Positions 6,540 to 13,754 of a DNA stretch of 16,355 bases are shown piece by piece. The stretch spans positions 1 to 16,355 of the forward strand of contig JAPUKM010000203.1 of assembly GCA_027295645.1 (NCBI GenBank), written 5' to 3'. Source of the stretch: Chloroflexota bacterium (GTDB lineage: Bacteria; Chloroflexota; Dehalococcoidia; Lucifugimonadales; JAPUKM01). A program made the position numbers and the translations under genes. Below the pieces are notes generated by a model. The model saw only the letters and a program-made list of their open reading frames with translations. It was not told where the DNA came from and ran no database searches. Position 1 is the stretch's first letter; each line of letters starts with the position of its first letter.

Positions 6540-6567
6540 GTTAGCAGCCTCCATGGAGACTGCTAAC
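6540..6567 (-). promoter_or_regulatory. Leader hairpin of fmdB-dtd transcript
   Basis: In the minus-strand RNA, positions 6567-6556 pair with 6551-6540 as an unbroken 12-bp stem (including one U-G pair) closed by a CAUG loop. In plus-strand RNA the same site has a C-A mismatch, so the structure suits the minus transcript. It begins about 4 nt after the predicted start and ends 26 nt before the TTG start codon. No T-tract follows, so it is not a standard terminator. It may be a stabilising 5' structure, a protein-binding site or a DNA operator. Confidence 0.5.
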
Positions 6568-6577
6568 TCAGCTTACA

Positions 6578-6606
6578 ATTGTACTGACCGGGGCGCAACC
6601 TGTCAA
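6578..6606 (-). promoter_or_regulatory. Promoter of fmdB-dtd
   Basis: On the minus strand, TTGACA (6606-6601) and TACAAT (6583-6578) have 17-bp spacing, near consensus. The start is expected near 6571. Confidence 0.7.
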
Positions 6607-6618
6607 ACGGGAGCAGGG

Positions 6619-6647
6619 TTGTTCCTGGGATAGGCCCATGGTATACT
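6619..6647 (+). promoter_or_regulatory. Promoter of the rpsB operon
   Basis: TTGTTC (6619-6624) and TATACT (6642-6647) are 17 bp apart, with the start expected near 6654. The RNA would begin with a small stem-loop, GCAAC (6654-6658), loop GTTTT, GTTGC (6664-6668), and then a GAGGGGG ribosome site before ATG 6691. Its -35 is 12 bp from the -35 of the divergent fmdB promoter. Confidence 0.7.
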
Positions 6648-6690
6648 TGCGCAGCAACGTTTTGTTGCCCAAGAAGAGGGGGAAGACTGT

Positions 6691-7566
6691 ATGGTGGAAG
6701 AGACGCTAGGAGTTTCGGACGTATCCGAGGCTCCTGTGCAGGTTCCTGAACAACCTCTGGTGGAAGAGATATCGCCGCTACCCGGCGAGGTCTCGGACCC
6801 AGTCACAATGAAATCGCTCTTGGAGGCGGGGGTCCACTTCGGTCACCAGACGCGCAGGTGGCACCCTCGGATGAAGAAGTACATCTTCGCCGTTCGCAAC
6901 GGAATACACATCATCGATCTCCAGCAGACTCTGGGCTTGCTGGACGATGCATACGCGTTTATCAGCGATATGGTGGCTCATGGTCAGTCCGTCCTCTTCC
7001 TGGGGACCAAGAAGCAGGCCCAGGAAACCGTTCTCCAGGAGGCAACCAGGGCTGGTGCCTTTTACATCGATCAGCGGTGGCTTGGCGGGACCTTCACCAA
7101 CTTCGCCACGATTCAATCCAGGATCGACCACCTTGTCCAGCTTGAGGAGAGAAAGCTGAAGGGCCAATTCCAACTCCTGCCCAAGAAGGAGGCCTTGAAG
7201 CTGGATGAGCAGATCGTACGGATGAACCGGAATCTCGGCGGTATCAAGGCCATGACACAACTGCCTGGTGCCATCTTTATTGTTGATATCAGCAAAGAGA
7301 GTATTGCTGTTGCGGAGGCCCGGCGCGTTGGCGTACCCATCATTGCCCTTGTGGATACCGATTGCGATCCCGATCTGCTTGACTACCCCATCCCGGGCAA
7401 TGACGATGCCATTCGCTCTATTCGGCTGATCACTGGGAGGATGGCCGACGCCGTCCTAGAGGGCATGGTCCGGCGCCCGGCAGAGATGCTGGTTCCGGAG
7501 GAAGCTGAGTTGGAGTTGGAGGAGGCTGGCTCTGAGGCGTCGGTCACTGCCGGCAGCGGCTCCTAA
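6691..7566 (+). CDS. rpsB: 30S ribosomal protein S2 with acidic N-terminal extension
   Basis: Core small-subunit protein. The canonical S2 body begins at residue 40 (MKSLLEAGVHFGHQTRRWHP) and continues through YIFAVRNGIHIIDLQQT, LFLGTKKQAQE, QRWLGGTFTNF, LPGAIFIVDI and VPIIALVDTDCDPDLLDYPIPGNDDA. Ahead of it is an extension of 39 mostly acidic residues, and the C-terminus is also Glu-rich (about 268-291). I accept ATG 6691 because a purine-rich GAGGGGG precedes it at good spacing and the promoter lies just upstream, whereas ATG 6808 before the S2 body has no ribosome site. First gene of the long operon. Confidence 0.95.
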   Translation: MVEETLGVSDVSEAPVQVPEQPLVEEISPLPGEVSDPVTMKSLLEAGVHFGHQTRRWHPRMKKYIFAVRNGIHIIDLQQTLGLLDDAYAFISDMVAHGQSVLFLGTKKQAQETVLQEATRAGAFYIDQRWLGGTFTNFATIQSRIDHLVQLEERKLKGQFQLLPKKEALKLDEQIVRMNRNLGGIKAMTQLPGAIFIVDISKESIAVAEARRVGVPIIALVDTDCDPDLLDYPIPGNDDAIRSIRLITGRMADAVLEGMVRRPAEMLVPEEAELELEEAGSEASVTAGSGS

Positions 7567-7572
7567 AGAGTC

Positions 7573-7626
7573 GCTTGCTTCGATTTGTGCGCTGAGCAAG
7601 CAGACCAGTCGCCCTCCTGTTGGAGG
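7573..7626 (+). promoter_or_regulatory. Two small stem-loops in the rpsB-tsf intergenic leader
   Basis: GCTTGCT (7573-7579) pairs with AGCAAGC (7595-7601) around a 15-nt loop, then CCTCC (7613-7617) pairs with GGAGG (7622-7626) around TGTT. The 110-nt gap before the chosen tsf start otherwise holds no gene that I can see. The hairpins may modulate or attenuate read-through, or mark a processing site. Neither is followed by a T-tract. Confidence 0.3.
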
Positions 7627-7676
7627 ATGGCTGTAGCTGGATACGTCCTCACGTTGGTATCATGAGAGGAGTCGCT

Positions 7677-8180
7677 TTGCAATTCGGTGTTGAGCTGGTG
7701 AAGGCCCTCCGTGAACGTACCGGGGCGGGAGTCATGGACTGTCGGAAAGCCCTGGAGGAGAGCCAGGGGGATCTGGAAAAAGCAGAGGGTCTGCTGAACC
7801 AATGGGGGATGCTGAAGGTGGAGAAGCGTGCCGGAGCAGAGACTCTGGAGGGAATGGTGGAGGCCTACATTCACAGCGGTAGCCGAATAGGCGCACTGGT
7901 GGAGTTGAACTGCCAGACCGACTTCGTTGCCAGAACCCCCGATTTCAAAGAGCTTGCCCACAACCTGGCCATGCAGGTTGCTGCCATGGCTCCAGAGTTC
8001 GTTGACCGCTCTGATCTGCCAGAGGATGACCACCGGAATCCGGAGGAGATCTGCCTGCTTCAGCAGACGTTTATCAAGGACAACGCAAAGGTTGTCCATG
8101 ACCTGGTCACTGAGCTGGCCGCCCGCGTAGGAGAGAACATCCGAGTCCGGCGATTTGCCTACTTCGCCTTGGGGAAATAG
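7677..8180 (+). CDS. tsf: Translation elongation factor Ts (short form)
   Basis: Guanine-nucleotide exchange factor for EF-Tu. The N-terminal UBA-like part reads FGVELVKALRERTGAGVMDC, followed by RKALEESQGDLEKAEGLL. The core has the family motif CQTDFVARTPDF (usually ETDFVARNxxF). The product is about 167 residues, far shorter than the 283-residue E. coli protein and missing most of the second core subdomain, as in the short forms I recall from Chloroflexota. I chose TTG 7677, because GAGAGGAGT (7664-7672) ends 4 nt before it; ATG 7662 is in frame but has no ribosome site and would add five residues. Confidence 0.93.
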   Translation: MQFGVELVKALRERTGAGVMDCRKALEESQGDLEKAEGLLNQWGMLKVEKRAGAETLEGMVEAYIHSGSRIGALVELNCQTDFVARTPDFKELAHNLAMQVAAMAPEFVDRSDLPEDDHRNPEEICLLQQTFIKDNAKVVHDLVTELAARVGENIRVRRFAYFALGK

Positions 8181-8190
8181 AGGACAGGAA

Positions 8191-8931
8191 ATGGCGAGTT
8201 CCATCTATCGCCGAGTGGTTCTAAAACTCAGCGGGGAGTCCATGAAGGGGAGTTCAAGCTTTGGTTTAGACCCTGAGGCCCTGATGTATCTGGCTGGACA
8301 GGTCAAAGAGGCCGTTGCCATGGGTGTTCAGCTTGCCATGATTGTGGGTGGTGGCAACTTCTGGCGCGGTGGCGATTGGGAGTCTAGAGGTATGGACAGG
8401 GCCACAGCTGACTACGCCGGCATGCTGGCAACCGTGATGAACGCCCTGGCACTACAGGATGCCCTGGAAAGGGACGGCACAGACACCCGTATTCAGACCG
8501 CTATGAACATTCAGGCCGTCGCGGAGCAGTACATCCGGCGCAGAGCCATCCGTCACCTGGAGAAGGGCCGAGTCGTCATATTTGCCGCTGGGACGGGCAA
8601 CCCCTACATGACCACCGACACAGCGGCAGCCCTGCGCGCTCTGGAGATTGACGGTGAGGTTATTCTTATGGCAAAGCACCGGGTGGACGGTGTGTACGAC
8701 TCTGACCCAAACAAAAACCCTGACGCCAAGAAGTTCGACCACTTGGGGTACATCGATGCCCTGAACCGTCGCCTGGAAGTCATGGACTCCACGGCTTTAT
8801 CCCTGTGTATGGAGAACAAGCTCCCGATCCTCGTCTTCGACCTGTTCAAACCAGGCGCTCTCGCCAGTATACTGGCGGGAAAGGCGATAGGGACCCTGGT
8901 TGCCGATAAAGAGAGCATCCCGGTTAGTTGA
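8191..8931 (+). CDS. pyrH: UMP kinase (uridylate kinase)
   Basis: Phosphorylates UMP to UDP with ATP for pyrimidine nucleotide synthesis; a hexameric amino-acid-kinase family member. The 246 residues show VVLKLSGESMKG at the N-terminus, IVGGGNFWRG, MDRATADYAGMLATVMNALA, IFAAGTGNPYMTTDTAAALRA and VDGVYDSDPNKNPDAKKF, all in family order. ATG 8191 follows an AGGA-type ribosome site and is 10 nt after tsf, the common bacterial arrangement tsf-pyrH-frr. Confidence 0.96.
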   Translation: MASSIYRRVVLKLSGESMKGSSSFGLDPEALMYLAGQVKEAVAMGVQLAMIVGGGNFWRGGDWESRGMDRATADYAGMLATVMNALALQDALERDGTDTRIQTAMNIQAVAEQYIRRRAIRHLEKGRVVIFAAGTGNPYMTTDTAAALRALEIDGEVILMAKHRVDGVYDSDPNKNPDAKKFDHLGYIDALNRRLEVMDSTALSLCMENKLPILVFDLFKPGALASILAGKAIGTLVADKESIPVS

Positions 8932-8992
8932 TCCATTTCATCCTGACCAGGGCCGTACGGCATCTGAACGGGGAGATGGTATTAAAGCAGCA

Positions 8993-9004
8993 TCCTGATC
9001 AGGA
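8993..9004. repeat. 12-bp palindrome overlapping the frr ribosome site
   Basis: TCCTGATCAGGA (8993-9004) is a perfect palindrome whose right half contributes the AGGA of the frr Shine-Dalgarno sequence. A near copy, TCCTGACCAGG, lies at 8941-8951. The site could hide the ribosome site in RNA, or be chance. Confidence 0.3.
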
Positions 9005-9013
9005 GCGGTCGTT

Positions 9014-9571
9014 ATGGTTACTGAAGCCCTTGCCAACGCCGAGACCCGGATGCAAAAGACCGTGGAGGCCCTGAAGAGGGAGCTCGCCACCATCAGAACG
9101 GGCCGGGGCAACCCGGCCCTGGTGGAGAACATTATGGTGGACTACTACGGCGTTCCCACTCCCTTGAACCAGCTCGCCTCGATCGCCGTACCAGAGGCCA
9201 ACCTCATCACCGTGCAGCCATGGGATAAGCAGGCCGTCTCCGCTGTGGAGCGGGCCCTACTCAAGGCGAACCTGGGGTTGACTCCGGCCAATGATGGTAC
9301 GGTCATCCGTCTCTCCATTCCCCAGCTAACGGAGGAGCGACGCCGGGAGATCGTGAAGACGGTCAAGGGGTATCTTGAAGAGGGACGGGTGGCCGTGCGC
9401 AACATCCGCAGAGACATCATTGAACGGCTTCGGGCAATGGAGCGCAATAAGGATCTGTCGCAAGACGAGAACCAGAGGGCTCAGACCAATCTACAGAAAC
9501 ATACCGATTCCTTTATCAATCAGATGGAGTCCGTAGCCGCGGTCAAAGAGACAGAGGTGATGGAGGTCTAG
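9014..9571 (+). CDS. frr: Ribosome recycling factor
   Basis: Splits post-termination ribosomes together with EF-G. The 185-residue length is exact for the family. Motifs: ELATIRTGRGNPALVENI (about 23-40), VDYYGVPTPLNQLASI, VPEANLITVQPWD, ANLGLTPANDGTVIRLSIP, and the C-terminal helical half with LTEERRREIVKTVKG and AVRNIRRDI. ATG 9014 has AGGAG 7-8 nt upstream. An 82-nt gap separates it from pyrH; it holds a 12-bp palindrome overlapping the ribosome site and no gene. Confidence 0.96.
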   Translation: MVTEALANAETRMQKTVEALKRELATIRTGRGNPALVENIMVDYYGVPTPLNQLASIAVPEANLITVQPWDKQAVSAVERALLKANLGLTPANDGTVIRLSIPQLTEERRREIVKTVKGYLEEGRVAVRNIRRDIIERLRAMERNKDLSQDENQRAQTNLQKHTDSFINQMESVAAVKETEVMEV

Positions 9572-9579
9572 GGAGTAAG

Positions 9580-10332
9580 ATGACTAGACCCAGCCCAACA
9601 CAACCGGCGACTGCGCGACAGAGCCGCACCCAGACCGCCGTGCCCACGCACATTGCCATCATCATGGACGGCAACGGCCGGTGGGCACAGTCTCGCCACC
9701 AGCCACGCACCACGGGCCACCGTGCCGGCATCAGCAGTGTCCGTGCCGTTATCGACCATCTCGCGAAGTCCGGCGTGCACTATGTGACCCTCTTCGCCTT
9801 CTCCACCGAGAACTGGAGCCGCCCGCTGGAGGAGGTCTCGGTACTTCTGGAGCTGCTCGGCGAGGCGGTCCGCGACGAGACCGCAGAGCTGCACCAAAAC
9901 GATGTGCGAATCCTCCACCTGGGGCGACTGGATCGTCTGTCGCCAAAGCTGCGACAGGAGATCCAGCGGGCCATTGAATTGACCAAGGACAACACGGGGC
10001 TGACCCTCAGCGTTGCCTTCGACTACGGCGGCCGTGACGAGATCGTGGAGGCGACCCGCAGGATCGTTGCCGCGGGCATTCCGGCCGAAGAGATCGACGA
10101 AAGCCTCTTCGGCCACTACCTGCAGACCCCAACCATTCCCGATCCCGACCTAGTGATTCGCACCGGCGGTGAGTTCAGAATCAGTAACTTCCTGCTGTGG
10201 CAGAGCGCGTACAGCGAGTTCTACTCCACCCCAGTCCACTGGCCGGACTTCGACGAGCAGGAGATGGAGCGAGCGCTGGAGGCCTTTCGCCTCAGGAAAC
10301 GCCGCTTCGGCTCCCTCTCCCCTGAAGAGTAG
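9580..10332 (+). CDS. uppS: Isoprenyl (undecaprenyl) diphosphate synthase
   Basis: cis-Prenyltransferase that extends farnesyl diphosphate with IPP to the long-chain carrier lipid for cell-wall polymers. The 250 residues include IAIIMDGNGRWA (catalytic Asp30), GHRAGISSVRAVI, VTLFAFSTENWSRP, SVAFDYGGRDEIVEA, and the C-terminal LVIRTGGEFRISNFLLWQ followed by AYSEFY. The C-terminal motif is more often RTSGE.RLSNF; the key Arg, Glu and SNF are kept. ATG 9580 follows GGGAG, 8 nt after frr. The first 20 residues are a polar extension. Chain length (C55 or other) is assumed from family context. Confidence 0.94.
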   Translation: MTRPSPTQPATARQSRTQTAVPTHIAIIMDGNGRWAQSRHQPRTTGHRAGISSVRAVIDHLAKSGVHYVTLFAFSTENWSRPLEEVSVLLELLGEAVRDETAELHQNDVRILHLGRLDRLSPKLRQEIQRAIELTKDNTGLTLSVAFDYGGRDEIVEATRRIVAAGIPAEEIDESLFGHYLQTPTIPDPDLVIRTGGEFRISNFLLWQSAYSEFYSTPVHWPDFDEQEMERALEAFRLRKRRFGSLSPEE

Positions 10333-11181
10333 ATGGTTTCCCAGGGGCTTGGACTCGCCAGTGGAAAAGAGTCCTTGGCCTGGCGCGTAATCAGCGCTGG
10401 AGCGGCTCTTCCGCTCCTGCTCCTCGTTGTCTTGCTTGGCTCCCCGTGGCTCACTGCCGTCGTCGGCGTGGTGACAGCGCTGGCAGTCTTTGAGTACTAT
10501 CGACTATTCAAGAATAGCCCAGTACGGCATCTGCTAATGCCGGGTCTCCTCTGGGCGTTTCTCTTTATCGCCAATGCGCACCTGGTCGCCAATCGGCACA
10601 TTGGCGGTAGCTGGACATTACTCTTAGTGGCGGGTGGCCTGCTCCTGCTCCTGGTCCTGTATATCTCGGTTGCCCGGAGTTCCCGCTTCCTCAAGGGTTG
10701 GCTTCTCGCAGCGGGCGGTCCGCTCTACCTGGGCTTCACCCTGAGCTACGTCCTCCTCTTGCGCGAGCTTGAACAGGGCACTCAGTGGCTGGTGCTGGCC
10801 CTGTTCAGCGCTTTCGCCACAGACACCGGAGCCTTTTTCGTGGGAAGAGCATTTGGTCGGCATCGAATGGCCCCTAGGATTAGCCCTGGGAAGACATGGG
10901 AGGGAGCGGCCGCCGGCCTTCTGGCTGGAATAGCGACAGCCCTACTGCTTGACACTCTGTTCGGCCTGCCTCTCATTCTCTTGGAAGCCGCTCTTGTGGG
11001 ACTAGGAGCAAGCCTGGCTGCGCAAGGGGGAGACCTGGTCGAATCGGCCTTGAAGCGATACGTGGGCGCCAAGGATACCGGACGCCTCATCCCGGGCCAC
11101 GGAGGCGTCCTGGACCGGCTGGACAGCGTCGTCCTCAGTTTGGTGCTGGTATACTATGGAGCACAGTGGGTACTACCGTGA
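10333..11181 (+). CDS. cdsA: Phosphatidate cytidylyltransferase (CDP-diglyceride synthase)
   Basis: Makes CDP-diacylglycerol from phosphatidate and CTP for phospholipid synthesis, in the cytoplasmic membrane. The 282 residues contain roughly eight hydrophobic segments. Conserved features are ATDTGAFFVGRAFGRHRMAP and ISPGKTWEGAAAG in the middle, and the CDS signature near the C-terminus: SALKRYVGAKD, then IPGHGGVLDRLDS. The ATG directly follows the uppS stop with no gap. Its 3' end overlaps the start of dxr. Confidence 0.95.
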   Translation: MVSQGLGLASGKESLAWRVISAGAALPLLLLVVLLGSPWLTAVVGVVTALAVFEYYRLFKNSPVRHLLMPGLLWAFLFIANAHLVANRHIGGSWTLLLVAGGLLLLLVLYISVARSSRFLKGWLLAAGGPLYLGFTLSYVLLLRELEQGTQWLVLALFSAFATDTGAFFVGRAFGRHRMAPRISPGKTWEGAAAGLLAGIATALLLDTLFGLPLILLEAALVGLGASLAAQGGDLVESALKRYVGAKDTGRLIPGHGGVLDRLDSVVLSLVLVYYGAQWVLP

Positions 11182-12305
11182 AGGGCATCGTTGTGCTTGG
11201 CTCTACCGGCTCCATCGGTCGACAGACTCTGGATGTCATCCGCTCTTTCCCGGACCGGTTCACCCTGGTCGGCCTGGCTGGGGGGAGCAACCGCAGCCTG
11301 CTGGCTGAGCAGGCCGGAGAATTTCGTCCTGCCCTGGTGTGGTATCAAACCGAGGATGGCGGGACAGCTTCATCCACCTTTCCCGGATGCCGCTTCGTGT
11401 CTATGGAGGAGATGGTGTGTCACCCGGACGTGGATATGGTTGTGGTGGCCACCACTGGTGCTGCGGGGCTGGGCCCCACTCTGGCGGCCCTGAGTGCTGG
11501 AAAGTCCGTGGCCCTGGCCAACAAAGAGGTGATCGTCATGGCCGGGGAGCTCATCGCTCAGAGAGGGTCGGGGTGGGACAACATCCTACCGGTGGACAGC
11601 GAGCCCAGCGCCATCTGGCAGTGTCTCCAGGGAGAGGACCACAGCGTGTCCCGCCTGATCATCACCGCCTCCGGCGGCCCGTTCCGCACCCTGCCGCGCT
11701 CCAAATTGGGCTCGGTGACCCCGGAAGAAGCCTTACGGCATCCCACCTGGCAGATGGGCAAGAAGATCACCATAGACTCGGCTACACTGATGAACAAGGC
11801 CTTCGAGGTGATCGAGGTGCGCTGGCTCTTCAACATGCCCTGGGAGAAGATCGATGTCGTGGTCCATCCACAGAGCATCGTCCACTCCCTGGTGGAGTTC
11901 GAAGACGGCTCCATAAAAGCACAGCTCTCCTATCCCGACATGCGCCTCCCCATCCAGTATGCCCTGCTCCATCCCACGCGTCTCCCCAACGGTCATCGCC
12001 GGGGCCTGGACCTCGCAGAGGTCACCGCCCTGACCTTTGAGCCTCTGGATATCGAGCGCCACCCATGCTTCACGATCGCTCTGGATGCGGCCCGGGCCGG
12101 TGGCACCTATCCCGCCGCGCTCAACGCGGCGGACCAGGTTGCCGTGGAGCTCTTCCTCCAAAAGCGGATCGGCTTTTTAGGGATACCGTCTCTGGTGGAG
12201 AAGGTTGTAAACAGTCACAGCTCGGGCAGCGCCACCTCTCTTGACGACATCCAAGACGCGGATGCCTGGGCACGACGCCGTGCCCTGGAGCTTGCGGGGG
12301 TATAG
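11166..12305 (+). CDS. dxr: 1-deoxy-D-xylulose 5-phosphate reductoisomerase (DXR)
   Basis: First committed enzyme of the MEP isoprenoid pathway, converting DXP to MEP with NADPH and a divalent metal. The 379 residues show the NADPH motif VLGSTGSIG (10-18), ALANKE (116-121), the metal-binding VDSEPSAIWQ (D144, E146), TASGGPF (168-173), RHPTWQMGKKITIDSATLMN (191-210), E214 (third metal ligand) and VVVHPQSIVHSL (231-242). The residue after E146 is Pro, where E. coli has His153. The start is GTG 11166, with GGAG 4 nt upstream, overlapping cdsA by 16 nt; a second possible start is GTG 11178 in a GTGA overlap. Confidence 0.95.
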   Translation: MGTTVKGIVVLGSTGSIGRQTLDVIRSFPDRFTLVGLAGGSNRSLLAEQAGEFRPALVWYQTEDGGTASSTFPGCRFVSMEEMVCHPDVDMVVVATTGAAGLGPTLAALSAGKSVALANKEVIVMAGELIAQRGSGWDNILPVDSEPSAIWQCLQGEDHSVSRLIITASGGPFRTLPRSKLGSVTPEEALRHPTWQMGKKITIDSATLMNKAFEVIEVRWLFNMPWEKIDVVVHPQSIVHSLVEFEDGSIKAQLSYPDMRLPIQYALLHPTRLPNGHRRGLDLAEVTALTFEPLDIERHPCFTIALDAARAGGTYPAALNAADQVAVELFLQKRIGFLGIPSLVEKVVNSHSSGSATSLDDIQDADAWARRRALELAGV

Positions 12306-12307
12306 GC

Positions 12308-13738
12308 GTGCTGGAAATCGTCGCACTCATCGCCCTGTTCCTGGTGGTCTTCTCGATCCTGCTTCTCATCCACGAGGGGGGACACTTCTTTGTCGCAAAG
12401 GCCGCTGGGATCACGGTGCTGGAGTTCGGGCTGGGGTTCCCTCCCCGCCTGTGGGGCATTCGCCGAGGCGGGACGGTGTATTCGATCAACGCCGTGCCCT
12501 TCGGTGCGTTCGTAAGGATGCTGGGAGAGGATGACCCCACGGAGCCGGGAAGCCTTGCCGCCACATCGGCCAGAACCCGCCTGATGGTCATGGGTGCCGG
12601 GCCCTTTATGAACGCCCTCCTGGCAGTCGTCCTGTTCACGGTGATGTTCATGTTCCCCAGAGATGTCCCGGTGGGAGAGGTTTTGGTCCAGGAGGTGGCG
12701 AACGGCTCGCCCGCACAGGAGGCGGGGATCCAGCCCGGCGATACGATCATTGAGGTCAACGGTCAAACCCTGGACAACGAAAGCGACCTGGTCCTCCTGG
12801 TCAGCCTCAAGCTCGGCACCAGGATGGACTGGACCATCGAGCGAGACGACCAGCGCTTCTCCGTACAGGTCGCGCCCAGCTTCAATCCCCAGGATGATCA
12901 GTGGGAGGTGCGGGATGTCCTGGTGGGTGATGTGGTGGTCCAGGAGGTCGCGGAGAACTCACCCGCCCAGAGTGCGGGCCTCAGGTCCGGTGACATTGTC
13001 GCCGAGGTCAACGGCCAGCCGCTGGAGAACCACACGGACCTGATCTATCTGGTCAACCGGGACCTGGGCAGCAGTATGACCTGGACAATCGACCGTGGAG
13101 GCCAGCGGTTCCCGGTCCAGGTCACCTCCCGCGTTGACCCTCCGCAGGGTCAGGGGGCCGTGGGGGTCATCATCACCACGGTCAACTTCCATACGGAGAG
13201 CCGTCCCGACCTGCCCGACAGCGCCGACAGAGCGGGCTTGGCACGTATAGATGCCGTGGGGCTCACGCCCACGACGGTCGGCTTACGGTTCGAGAGACGC
13301 TCCGATCCCCCATGGACCGCTTTCGGCAACGGAATCACTCGTATGGGTGAGGTGCTGGTGCTCATCAAGAACGAGTTCACCAAGTGGACCTCCGGTGGGT
13401 CGCCGCCGGAGGTCTCCGGGCCCGTGGGCATTGGGCACATCTTCGTGGAGGTGGGACAGCTGGAGGGCATCAGCACCGTTAACCGTATCCAGTTCTTCAT
13501 CCAGCTTGCAGCCGTCATCTCCATGGTGCTGGGCCTGTTCAACTTCCTTCCCATCCCGGCCCTGGACGGTGGGCGTATCCTGTTCGTGCTTATAGAGATA
13601 GCCAGGCGCGGCAAACGGATCTCGCCGAAGAGGGAGGGCATGGTCCACCTTGTTGGGTTTGCGGTTATGATATCCTTCCTGATCCTGGTCACCTTCGTGG
13701 ACGTGACCAGACTGGGTGATAGCCTGCTCGGTGGGTAG
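12308..13738 (+). CDS. rseP: RseP-type site-2 metalloprotease with two PDZ domains
   Basis: Intramembrane zinc protease of 476 residues that cleaves transmembrane substrates in regulated proteolysis. The first transmembrane segment carries HEGGH (22-26), the HExxH zinc site. A C-terminal segment has PIPALDGGRILF (LDGG 419-422), the third zinc ligand. Hydrophobic segments lie near 3-21, 92-115, 396-413 and 446-465. Two tandem PDZ domains (about 122-189 and 206-273) repeat at a constant 84-residue offset and are about 60% identical by my count. A linker with PEVSGPVGIG (367-376) matches the family. Starts at GTG 12308, 2 nt after dxr, with a G-rich ribosome site. The substrate is unknown; no sigma/anti-sigma gene is in the window. 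Confidence 0.94.
   Translation: MLEIVALIALFLVVFSILLLIHEGGHFFVAKAAGITVLEFGLGFPPRLWGIRRGGTVYSINAVPFGAFVRMLGEDDPTEPGSLAATSARTRLMVMGAGPFMNALLAVVLFTVMFMFPRDVPVGEVLVQEVANGSPAQEAGIQPGDTIIEVNGQTLDNESDLVLLVSLKLGTRMDWTIERDDQRFSVQVAPSFNPQDDQWEVRDVLVGDVVVQEVAENSPAQSAGLRSGDIVAEVNGQPLENHTDLIYLVNRDLGSSMTWTIDRGGQRFPVQVTSRVDPPQGQGAVGVIITTVNFHTESRPDLPDSADRAGLARIDAVGLTPTTVGLRFERRSDPPWTAFGNGITRMGEVLVLIKNEFTKWTSGGSPPEVSGPVGIGHIFVEVGQLEGISTVNRIQFFIQLAAVISMVLGLFNFLPIPALDGGRILFVLIEIARRGKRISPKREGMVHLVGFAVMISFLILVTFVDVTRLGDSLLGG
12671..13126 (+). repeat. Internal tandem duplication encoding the two PDZ domains of RseP
   Basis: Coding units at about 12671-12871 and 12923-13123 translate to PDZ copies at a constant 252-nt offset. 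Shared strings include VQEV, SPAQ, EVNGQ and QRF; my count is 40 of 67 residues identical, without gaps. The spacer between them encodes a short Asp/Gln-rich linker. Confidence 0.7.
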
Positions 13739-13754
13739 AGGAGAGGTGACCGCG

